From the NCBI GenBank assembly GCA_030747885.1, contig JASLJW010000056.1:1-7952 (forward strand): 7,952 nucleotides of DNA. The letters run 5' to 3'. Numbering within the stretch: the stretch's first letter is position 1; every line of letters begins with the position of its first letter. This stretch comes from Candidatus Thalassarchaeaceae archaeon. GTDB taxonomy: Archaea > Thermoplasmatota > Poseidoniia > Poseidoniales > Thalassarchaeaceae. Positions 1-6,131 of this stretch are shown here, in pieces. Under the pieces are notes generated by a model. The model saw only the letters and a list, made by a program, of their open reading frames with translations, ran no database searches and had not been told where the DNA came from. A program made the translations under genes and the position numbers.

Positions 1-926
1 TGTTGAGCAGATTCGAACATAGATGTGCGTTGCATCCAATCTAGTCGCCTGCGCTCTTCATTCTGTAGAGTACGTAGATTGTCCATTCTCATTCCACTCA
101 GACTAGGTGATTCACTCCATCGAATCAAGCCTTCACGAGTAGCTGATACAATAATCCCAGAACCATCAGAATGAGTTGAGCTGACTGAATCTTCTCCAAA
201 ACCCGCATCCTTTTCCTCAATTGCATGATGAATTCTTCCTTCAAGATCCATTGTCCACCACCCGTCTCCAGCACGAACTGCGCGATGTGGATCAAGACCA
301 CCATCTGAAATTCGAGAAATCTCGTCCCATCCAAACGGATTTGGAATCCCTTCGAAAAGCGCTCCAGAGGAATCCATCATCAACATTCGACCTCCTTCTA
401 GTCTACTGCACCAGGCCCAACGACGATCTTCAATTACTCGTTGAGCATGCTCACCGTGCAAACGAATACATCGAAGATTACCATCTAAGTCTAGGCAGAG
501 TAAATGTTCTCTGTCCATCCAACCAATTAGCATTCTAGTCGGTCCTACTCGAAGTCGGCGGATTCCCCTACCATTTTCACGGAAAAGATGCAAGTGATCT
601 CCACGATCAGGTGCTATCCAACCTCCTCCAATACGATGTATCACCTCGCGATAACCGCCTGGAATAGAGCGACCATCACTAAGAGGCATTCCAGTACTAC
701 GATTAAGGATATGAATCGAAGTACCAGTCAATAAAGCGACTGAAGAACCTGATGCCTCAACAGAATAAGTATCGAAGACATGATCACTGCGCCAAGCAGT
801 GGTACCATCTGGCCTTAATGCAATCAGGGATTGCCCAGTACAAATCAACATTCCATTCAAATCTACCTTTACGTCATTTACTGGACCATCAATTTGATGA
901 CTCCAAGCTACTCGCCATTCACTCAT
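1..926 (-). CDS. Cytoplasmic beta-propeller-like protein, 3' part outside window
   Basis: An uninterrupted frame runs from ATG (926-924) to the left window edge, giving 308 codons with no stop. The start is fixed by a GGAGGT Shine-Dalgarno (933-938, 6-base spacing) and by an ATGA overlap with the stop of the upstream gene. I see seven blade-like units at about 38-residue spacing, each a hydrophobic strand followed by a turn and another strand. Examples are SLIALRPDGTTAW (33-45), SIHILNRSTG (70-79), LCLDLDGNLRCIRL (143-156), WWTMDLEGRIHHAI (223-236) and IIVSATREGLIRW (258-270). This resembles PQQ-like or WD40 propellers and would complete a seven-blade ring by about residue 270. A charged, probably helical stretch follows and leaves the window. 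There is no signal peptide or membrane segment, so it is probably cytoplasmic. Propellers usually act as protein-interaction platforms. No enzyme active site is recognisable, and the partner is inferred to be the AAA/winged-helix protein encoded just upstream. The specific family is not recognised. Confidence 0.82.
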   Translation of the reverse strand, partial: MSEWRVAWSHQIDGPVNDVKVDLNGMLICTGQSLIALRPDGTTAWRSDHVFDTYSVEASGSSVALLTGTSIHILNRSTGMPLSDGRSIPGGYREVIHRIGGGWIAPDRGDHLHLFRENGRGIRRLRVGPTRMLIGWMDREHLLCLDLDGNLRCIRLHGEHAQRVIEDRRWAWCSRLEGGRMLMMDSSGALFEGIPNPFGWDEISRISDGGLDPHRAVRAGDGWWTMDLEGRIHHAIEEKDAGFGEDSVSSTHSDGSGIIVSATREGLIRWSESPSLSGMRMDNLRTLQNEERRRLDWMQRTSMFESAQ

Positions 927-2929
927 ACTTCCACCTCCGTCAAGAGCCGCGATGCTGCGGCAGTCATCCTATACCATCGCGTACGACCTTCTTTACGCAC
1001 GCATAGGAATCCATGTCTTCTCAAATCATTGAAAATCTGTGATAATCTAGAACGTCCAACTTGTAAACGAGCCTGTAAAGCAGTATCACTAGGAGAAATA
1101 TCACGCGTGGCTGCAGCAGTAAGTACAATGACATCTGCGTCAGTAACGTCCCTTAGCCGTTCAGGACGAATTGGTTCATCAGGATCCCATCTAGGGGTTC
1201 TAAGAGCATTAAGCCCCTGTACGACCTTCTCAGGTGAAACAATAGGGGCAGAGGGAGGCATAGGCGGAACTTCTTGGTAAATTGGGGGAGGAAGGAGGTG
1301 AGATTCAGAAGGATTAATTCCACTTCCAACCCAAAGGTCTGCTCCTTCTGATGTTAAATCCGGTGGACGTGTAGTCATTGGATCAGGTTTTAGATTTGCA
1401 AGAGAATTGATTTCTGATTCTACAAATGGCTCAACAAATGATGGAATTCGAGTATCTGGCGCATTCAAGTCTATTGGTTTGGGAATAGGCAATGGTTCAA
1501 TGCCCATTTGTTCTGAAGTAGGTGGATTAGGAGGGAGATTTGCCTCAAGCCGTGCTTTAGTCTCCTTGCTCCTCTCAGCTAAACCCATAATCCCCCCTCT
1601 TCGTGAAGGAGGTGGAGATTCAACTGGTACATGTTCAACATGAAGGGGTTCGGGCACTATGCCCTCATTATCGTCTATGATTTGAATCTGAGATGATTCT
1701 ACAATATTGGGCATTGAATCTACTGTTTCTGTGAGGTTATTTTCAGTTGATTCTGGTTCATCCGATCCTCTTTCCCAAGCAGCAAAAGGATCCAAGGGCA
1801 CTGGTTCGTCTTCTGATTCTAGATACAAAGGATCATCTTCCAAGTCATCAAGGCCCCCTCTGGAAGCAAAATGGATGACTTCATCTTCCCATCCGACTTC
1901 ACTTTCCATTGAATCAGCATCATCTAAAATCAGCGAATCTACTATTGGTTCATATCTCTCAGGCGAAGGGGATTGAATAGGTGATTCTACGGGCAATGGT
2001 GCTCCACTAAACCAAGCATCGTATTCATCTTCATGTTGGGGAGGAGGTGTTGAGAAAAGGGGGCGAGATGGTTCTGGAGGGGGAATCTGCTGTGGAGTGG
2101 CAGAATATGGCGAAACTGCAGGTGTTATTGCAGATGAACCCTCTGTGAAAGAGGTCGCTTCAAATGATAGGAATTCAGGCATAGGTGATTTTTCAGGGAA
2201 TCTAAGATAATTTAGATGGCGATTCAACTGACGCATTAATGCTGTAGGGTTGCCGTTGGTATACGAATGAAGCCTTGTTAATTGAGTTGGTTCTGTGAGT
2301 ATAGTTTCGTTAGACACGGTCCCCATCCTGGTGTCGATTAAATGGCGGACATGTTCCTGATTCAATGGTTCCAAAATATGAATCGTATCAAATGAATTGT
2401 GAAGTGCTGAATCCCAACCAATCATTTGATCTGAAGATACTGCAAACACAACCATTGCACGCATTCTCCTCATTATTGGAATAATTTCTTTGATTACAGT
2501 GCCCAATTCATTCGATTTAGGCGTGTTATAATCAAATGCAATCAACGGCAACGGACCTTGTTTCTCATTCAGATGGTGTATCAATTGATCCGCTGCTGCC
2601 TGTGGGGTAGGGGGAGTTGTGAATGCCTTCGTGAAGCCCACCAAGGCTTCAACCAAGATTCTAGAAGTAGGGTCAGAAGCTGCCCAAACTGTGCCAATAT
2701 GTCTAGAATCAGATGAAGAAAGGCATTGCAGGAGGCTAGAACGGCCAGAACCTGGATCACCAACAATCAGATGAATTCCTGGACTTTCATTTATGATTTG
2801 AGAGGTAATTGGAGTTGCAACCTTCTCTCTCCCTACTAAGAGGATTTGATGTTCATGATCAATCGGAATCTGTGTGAATGGATTTCCCTTTACGAGTGGG
2901 CCACTAGGCAGATGTTCAGCCCCAGACAT
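923..2929 (-). CDS. AAA-type P-loop protein with long acidic linker and C-terminal winged helix
   Basis: The product is 668 residues from ATG 2929, or 672 from the in-frame ATG at 2941. I prefer 2929 because a TATA box centred near 2954 lies about 25 bases upstream of it, the usual distance to an archaeal transcription start, which implies a leaderless mRNA. The order is: GNPF (15-18) and VGRE (32-35); P-loop GDPGSGRS (57-64); Walker B-like LIAFDY (129-134); sensor-1-like strand AMVVFAVSSD (158-167); lid-type NGNPTALMRQL (225-235). A disordered linker at about 246-586 is rich in Pro, Glu, Asp and Ser and carries five spaced Trp motifs plus one basic helix (446-466). A MarR-like winged helix follows (about 594-664), with a recognition helix near VGRSRLSQIFNDL and a wing KEGRTRWYRMT. 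Oddities: the Walker A Lys is Arg, and the usual Walker B Glu is Tyr, so hydrolysis may be weak or lost. It is coupled by ATGA to the propeller gene. It is probably a DNA-bound regulator or scaffold; the family is not recognised. The lid motif also recalls ExeA/TniB- and STAND-type ATPases. Confidence 0.85.
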   Translation of the reverse strand: MSGAEHLPSGPLVKGNPFTQIPIDHEHQILLVGREKVATPITSQIINESPGIHLIVGDPGSGRSSLLQCLSSSDSRHIGTVWAASDPTSRILVEALVGFTKAFTTPPTPQAAADQLIHHLNEKQGPLPLIAFDYNTPKSNELGTVIKEIIPIMRRMRAMVVFAVSSDQMIGWDSALHNSFDTIHILEPLNQEHVRHLIDTRMGTVSNETILTEPTQLTRLHSYTNGNPTALMRQLNRHLNYLRFPEKSPMPEFLSFEATSFTEGSSAITPAVSPYSATPQQIPPPEPSRPLFSTPPPQHEDEYDAWFSGAPLPVESPIQSPSPERYEPIVDSLILDDADSMESEVGWEDEVIHFASRGGLDDLEDDPLYLESEDEPVPLDPFAAWERGSDEPESTENNLTETVDSMPNIVESSQIQIIDDNEGIVPEPLHVEHVPVESPPPSRRGGIMGLAERSKETKARLEANLPPNPPTSEQMGIEPLPIPKPIDLNAPDTRIPSFVEPFVESEINSLANLKPDPMTTRPPDLTSEGADLWVGSGINPSESHLLPPPIYQEVPPMPPSAPIVSPEKVVQGLNALRTPRWDPDEPIRPERLRDVTDADVIVLTAAATRDISPSDTALQARLQVGRSRLSQIFNDLRRHGFLCVRKEGRTRWYRMTAAASRLLTEVEV
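933..938 (-). promoter_or_regulatory. Shine-Dalgarno of the propeller gene
   Basis: GGAGGT on the minus strand, six bases before the ATG at 926. It decides the start of the downstream gene. The same GGAGGT with six-base spacing precedes scpB (5122-5127), so internal operon genes here use classical leadered initiation. Confidence 0.75.
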
Positions 2930-2950
2930 TAGACCCCCCATCTCGGTCTC

Positions 2951-2958
2951 AATATAAA
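2951..2958 (-). promoter_or_regulatory. TATA box of the AAA/winged-helix operon
   Basis: TTTATATT on the minus strand. Its centre is about 25 bases from the ATG at 2929 and only about 13 from the ATG at 2941. Archaeal transcription normally starts 22-27 bases below the TATA centre, so the transcript would begin at or next to the 2929 start codon. Confidence 0.6.
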
Positions 2959-2960
2959 CG

Positions 2961-2980
2961 ATTCACATGAATTCACATTT
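2961..2980. repeat. Tandem 10-bp repeat ATTCACATGA / ATTCACATTT
   Basis: Two adjoining copies share the first eight bases and sit one helical turn apart, directly upstream of the minus-strand TATA box. An inverted copy of the core (GTGAAT) lies at 3109-3114. The position suits an operator or activator site for the minus operon, but no regulator is known. Confidence 0.5.
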
Positions 2981-3021
2981 TGAAAACCCATTTTAGCGTT
3001 TTTTCTTTGGGTGCCGAATCA

Positions 3022-3049
3022 GGAATCAATTGACTGGATTCAATTACTG
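3022..3049. repeat. 14-bp tandem repeat containing a palindromic element
   Basis: GGAATCAATT (3022-3031) recurs as GGATTCAATT (3036-3045), nine of ten bases identical, with a 14-base period. The same stretch contains the inverted repeat AATTGA (3028-3033), six bases, TCAATT (3040-3045). It ends just before the TATA-like site at 3051-3060, as expected of a transcription-factor site acting on the plus-strand promoter. The regulator is unknown and the arms are short. Confidence 0.45.
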
Positions 3050-3050
3050 A

Positions 3051-3060
3051 GAAAAATATT
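3051..3060 (+). promoter_or_regulatory. Candidate TATA/BRE element for the HMG-CoA reductase transcript
   Basis: GAAAAATATT is the best TATA-like sequence on the plus strand of the intergenic region, with a purine-rich BRE-like left part. It predicts a start near 3083-3087, giving a leader of about 120 bases before the reductase ATG at 3206. CATAAA at 3091-3096 is a weaker alternative. No TATA lies near 3180, so leaderless initiation at 3206 is unlikely. Confidence 0.4.
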
Positions 3061-3061
3061 G

Positions 3062-3087
3062 ACAGGTATTAACGCAAATTAACAGGT
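3062..3087. repeat. Interleaved direct repeats ATTAAC and ACAGGT
   Basis: ATTAAC occurs at 3068-3073 and 3078-3083 (10-base period), and ACAGGT at 3062-3067 and 3082-3087 (20-base period). They sit between the candidate plus-strand TATA and the predicted transcription start. This helical phasing is typical of cooperative repressor or activator binding. The short units make chance a real alternative. Confidence 0.4.
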
Positions 3088-3134
3088 TACCATAAAGCGT
3101 TAGAAGCGTGAATGGGGCAAAAAAAGGAGGGCAA

Positions 3135-3251
3135 ATGAAGTTTTTTAGACATCACAATAACAAGGGACATAGCCGAGCCACTACAAGGAAGGCCTGTACG
3201 GGGGTATGTCGGTGGATAGTCGAATTAGTGGATTCTACTCTCTTTCGTTGA
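3135..3251 (+). CDS. Possible 38-codon upstream ORF in the HMG-CoA reductase leader
   Basis: ATG at 3135 opens a frame of 38 codons ending at TGA 3249-3251. It begins MKFFRHHNNKGH and is basic, with many His, Lys and Arg and two Cys. The strong Shine-Dalgarno core GGAGG (3126-3130, after seven A residues) stands four bases before this ATG, slightly close. By contrast, no well-spaced Shine-Dalgarno precedes the reductase ATG at 3206. The frame overlaps the reductase start by 46 bases in another register. A T6 tract lies inside it (3141-3146). It could be a regulatory upstream ORF, a real small protein, or a chance frame in a leader. I recognise no homologue. Confidence 0.27.
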   Translation: MKFFRHHNNKGHSRATTRKACTGVCRWIVELVDSTLFR

Positions 3252-4498
3252 ATGAGAGGCGTGACGCCATCGCTGCTGCACTTTCAATGAATGTTTCCGA
3301 TTTCCAGGCTTGGTCTGACGTAGAATCGCTTGACGAATCTACTGCTGACCGGATGATTGAGAACGTAGTAGGGCGATTATCCCTACCTGTAGGGGTTGCA
3401 ATGAATTTTCTAATCGATGGAAAATCCACATTCATTCCATTTTGCGTCGAAGAATCTAGTATTGTAGCTGCAGCCAGTAATATCGCGAAACGTACCCGCG
3501 ATTGCGGGGGATTTACCACTGATGTAGACCCTCCAATGATGATTGGCCAATTGCAAATTGTAGATGTACCAAATATCGATGTTGCAATTGAAAAAATCAA
3601 CAACCACAAAGCCGAATTAATCGAAAAATGTAACGATATTGAATCTACCATGATTCGACTTGGAGGAGGATGCAAAGACATTGAATGTCGAATTGTAGCC
3701 GCTGAATCACAAAATATGCTAGTAGTACACCTAATTGTAGATACAAGAGATGCAATGGGGGCAAATGCAGTAAATACGATGGCAGAACGGGCTGCTCCTT
3801 GGCTAGAAAACATCACTGGAGGGAGAGTTCTACTTCGAATTTTATCTAATCTAGCCACAGAAAGGCTAGCAAGAGCTTCTTGCAGACTCTCTCCTGAATC
3901 AATTTCGACATCAGGAGATGCTGAAGAAGGGGCTCAAATCATCAAAGATGTCATCCTAGCCTTTGAATTTGCAGATGCTGATCCTTGGAGGGCTTCCACC
4001 CATAACAAAGGCATCATGAATGCAATCTCGCCTGTCGGATTGGCTTGTGGACAAGATTGGAGAGCAATAGAGGCAGGAGCGCATGCTTATGCAGCAATAT
4101 CGGGCAGATATCGTTCCATGACTCGGTGGTGGGTAGATGAACACGGTTGGATAAATGGGTCAATCGAAGTCCCTATCGCTGTGGGAATCGTTGGAGGAGC
4201 ATCAAAAGTCCACCCTGTTGCTCGTTTAAACCTCAAATTAACTGGCGCATCTAGTGCTCAAGAATTAGCCGGAATAATGGCATGTGCTGGTCTTGCTCAG
4301 AACCTTGGCGCAATGAGGGCATTGGCTACAAAGGGAATCCAAGCTGGACATATGAGGTTACATCTGAGAAATATGATAATTTCAGCAGGTGCTGAGCCTC
4401 ACGAAGTGGATGAAATAGCAGATGCAATCCGTTTAGATGGAGGAAACATTACGCAATCCTTAGTAGATTCAAAATTGCAAGAATTTCGTCAATCCTGA
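3206..4498 (+). CDS. mvaA: Class II hydroxymethylglutaryl-CoA reductase
   Basis: This enzyme interconverts HMG-CoA and mevalonate with a nicotinamide cofactor. In an archaeon it is expected to supply mevalonate for isoprenoid lipids. The length, 430 residues, matches the Pseudomonas mevalonii enzyme (428), and from memory the two align with almost the same numbering. Both begin MS-x-DSR, which supports the 3206 start. Visible motifs are PVGVAMNF (61-68), catalytic Glu83 in VEESSIVAAAS, LGGGCKDIE (152-160), dinucleotide-binding DAMGAN (182-187), Lys268 in HNKGIMN, Asp284 in GQDWRAIEAGAH, and His382 in GHMRLH of the C-terminal flap. The lack of membrane helices and the motif set exclude class I. 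Glu146 aligns with P. mevalonii Asp146, which favours NAD(H). Ser84 replaces the Pro that follows the catalytic Glu in P. mevalonii. The gene stands alone, diverges from the AAA/winged-helix operon and converges on scpB with a 10-bp overlap. The leader carries repeats and an upstream ORF, suggesting regulation. Confidence 0.97.
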   Translation: MSVDSRISGFYSLSLNERRDAIAAALSMNVSDFQAWSDVESLDESTADRMIENVVGRLSLPVGVAMNFLIDGKSTFIPFCVEESSIVAAASNIAKRTRDCGGFTTDVDPPMMIGQLQIVDVPNIDVAIEKINNHKAELIEKCNDIESTMIRLGGGCKDIECRIVAAESQNMLVVHLIVDTRDAMGANAVNTMAERAAPWLENITGGRVLLRILSNLATERLARASCRLSPESISTSGDAEEGAQIIKDVILAFEFADADPWRASTHNKGIMNAISPVGLACGQDWRAIEAGAHAYAAISGRYRSMTRWWVDEHGWINGSIEVPIAVGIVGGASKVHPVARLNLKLTGASSAQELAGIMACAGLAQNLGAMRALATKGIQAGHMRLHLRNMIISAGAEPHEVDEIADAIRLDGGNITQSLVDSKLQEFRQS

Positions 4499-5115
4499 TC
4501 TTCGATATCCTCTTCGGTCCCATCAGAATCGGGGACCACGTCCATATCGCCAACCTGAGGATCTAATTCCCGGATAGAATCAACCAACGTTTGTGAAGTG
4601 ATGCCGTTAGATTCAGCCTGTTGTCTGAACCATTCTTTCACTTTCTTAGGCTCAGTATGAGGGCATTGAAATCGCTCAGCAAAATACCTAGTAGTCTGCA
4701 AGCGACGAGAATTTCCCTTACGTCGTCTATCTACAAGGCCAAGACGGGCAAGAGAACGAACATAATCATAGGCAATCGGGCCCATCATACTCACCAAATC
4801 ACTCTGCATCATTGGTTGATGATAAGCAATTAATGCAGCAGCTCGCTGTAACCTATCTGGGATATCTCCCCTGAGTTCAGAGGGCAAATATGACGATAAG
4901 CGAGGATCTACTTCCATGGACCAACGCCCTCCTACCTCTACAATTTGGAGAGCGTTTCCTCTTCTTCGCCGATATTGTCCACGTAAAGCCTCTAAAGCCC
5001 CTAGAATTTCATTTTCGCTCTTGGAGGACTGTGAGGACAATTCAGCGCAACTGAGGGACCTTCCTGAGCAAAATAACAATGCTTCGACGATTGCATCGGC
5101 TCCTGGTTCACTCAT
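4489..5115 (-). CDS. scpB: Segregation and condensation protein ScpB
   Basis: This is the winged-helix accessory subunit of the SMC-ScpAB complex. It binds the middle of the kleisin ScpA as a dimer and modulates SMC ATPase activity on DNA. The 208-residue length is normal for the family. The first winged helix starts with VEALLFCSGRSLS (10-22) and includes LQIVEVGGRWSMEVDP (56-71). The second contains the hallmark ALIAYHQPMMQSDL (94-107), then MGPIAYDYVRSLARLGLV and LQTTRYFAERF (139-149). The last 25 or so residues form an acidic tail. ATG 5115 overlaps the scpA stop as ATGA, and GGAGGT (5122-5127) lies six bases upstream, so translation is probably coupled to scpA. The stop lies within the end of the reductase gene on the other strand. 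No terminator-like T tract is seen beyond it. Confidence 0.93.
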   Translation of the reverse strand: MSEPGADAIVEALLFCSGRSLSCAELSSQSSKSENEILGALEALRGQYRRRRGNALQIVEVGGRWSMEVDPRLSSYLPSELRGDIPDRLQRAAALIAYHQPMMQSDLVSMMGPIAYDYVRSLARLGLVDRRRKGNSRRLQTTRYFAERFQCPHTEPKKVKEWFRQQAESNGITSQTLVDSIRELDPQVGDMDVVPDSDGTEEDIEDQD

Positions 5116-6122
5116 GCCTCTACCTCCACTAATGAAATACCCCTTTCTTCAGCGATCTGAATCGTAGCTTCCTCGTAAGAAGATGTATCTGGCCATCTGT
5201 CTTTGATGAAAATACGGCCTTCAGATGATGCACCCATTTGCCAAATCTCTGCAAAACCTCGATGAGTAAGGAATAAAGATGCTACAAAGCCAGAAATTTC
5301 ACCCTCGATTGCTGCTTCATCGTCATTTGCTCCCTCTTCTATGGCTAGTGCTCTCAAATGCTCTCTAATTGCAACCAACTCAACAGGAGCCCCATTTCGG
5401 CCAATATCCCGCATAGCAGACCAACACTTGCGTATATCGTCCTCAAGATTTTCCCTATGTATTCTAGAAGATACATTGGCCATTGCTTCAGCCACTTCTG
5501 CTTGATGACGTACTCGTGCTTGCTCACGGAGTTGTCTTTCCCTTGCATCCTCATGAGCACCCTTCAATGAAAATAACATCTCAGTTAGTGTAATTGGTCT
5601 TGATTCTGTAGTCCTTCGAATTCGTCCTTCGAAGAGATTAGGCAAAGCATCTCGGGCTTGACCTGTGAGCACATTAACTGAAAAGGAATACTCATCATCA
5701 TTCAATTCACTCTCCCAGCCTATATCCATAGTCCAATCATCTTCAAGCATGTCCTCTTCCCAACGTTCATGTCGTTCGATTAGAGTGAATGTTTGAGCAT
5801 GAAGAATAGACCAAGCCATTCTTATCAAACGACCACAACTGGGCAAATCGATATTTTCCGCTGTTTTTATTCGCTCACTAAACAAATCAATAAATGTGGA
5901 TAAATCAACATCCCATGGGTCGAGAGACTCTGTTTCAAATAACTGAAAAACTAAAGCAATGGACCTATCTATTGGATCCACCAACATCTGATGCTCGCCA
6001 TTCTCCATTTCTGCAATCTCTACTAGACGATCAAGAAAGGGAGTAACTTGCTCTTCCTCTTCTCCGCCAAGGAGCCGATTAACAATATCGGAACGCAAAT
6101 GATGAGTATCCAGGAGGTCCAT
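5112..6122 (-). CDS. scpA: Segregation and condensation protein ScpA (kleisin)
   Basis: The kleisin subunit bridges the SMC neck and the opposite SMC head and recruits ScpB. The N-terminal region has the family motif SLDPWDVDLSTFIDLFSERI (66-85), followed by LPSCGRLIRMAWSILHAQT (93-111). The middle holds an acidic, Trp-containing segment (about 118-145). ITLTEMLFSL (177-186) matches the conserved kleisin helix after it. The C-terminal winged helix (about 241-307) includes VASLFLTHRGFAEIWQ (280-295) and GRIFIKD. At 336 residues it is longer than the usual 230-280. The extra length is the acidic middle, a long charged helix (190-235) and about 30 residues after the winged helix. ATG 6122 lies nine bases after the smc stop with a GAGGTG Shine-Dalgarno five bases upstream. 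The 3' end overlaps the scpB start by four bases (ATGA). Confidence 0.93.
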   Translation of the reverse strand: MDLLDTHHLRSDIVNRLLGGEEEEQVTPFLDRLVEIAEMENGEHQMLVDPIDRSIALVFQLFETESLDPWDVDLSTFIDLFSERIKTAENIDLPSCGRLIRMAWSILHAQTFTLIERHERWEEDMLEDDWTMDIGWESELNDDEYSFSVNVLTGQARDALPNLFEGRIRRTTESRPITLTEMLFSLKGAHEDARERQLREQARVRHQAEVAEAMANVSSRIHRENLEDDIRKCWSAMRDIGRNGAPVELVAIREHLRALAIEEGANDDEAAIEGEISGFVASLFLTHRGFAEIWQMGASSEGRIFIKDRWPDTSSYEEATIQIAEERGISLVEVEA

Positions 6123-6131
6123 TTAGACACC

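Noticed and set aside
125..538. Short frames at 125-334 (minus) and 221-538 (plus)
   Set aside because: Both are in other registers of the continuous propeller frame that runs from 926 to the window edge with regular blade repeats.
831..1280. 149-codon plus-strand frame opposite the propeller and winged-helix coding sequence
   Set aside because: It spans two overlapping minus-strand genes with clear domain signals and encodes low-complexity Ser/Thr sequence, so it is a shadow.
1180..2200. Possible frameshift or gene fusion in the long linker of the AAA/winged-helix gene
   Set aside because: The frame is open throughout, composition changes gradually, and Trp patches and a helix are in frame, so a natural disordered linker is simpler.
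3119..3146. A7...T6 hairpin enclosing the GGAGG and ATG of the upstream ORF
   Set aside because: A stem of only A-U pairs with a 15-base loop is too weak to claim as a structured riboswitch or thermosensor.
3235..3858. 207-codon minus-strand frame inside HMG-CoA reductase
   Set aside because: It is antisense to a gene with complete catalytic motifs, shows no domain pattern, and is explained by codon bias in the real frame.
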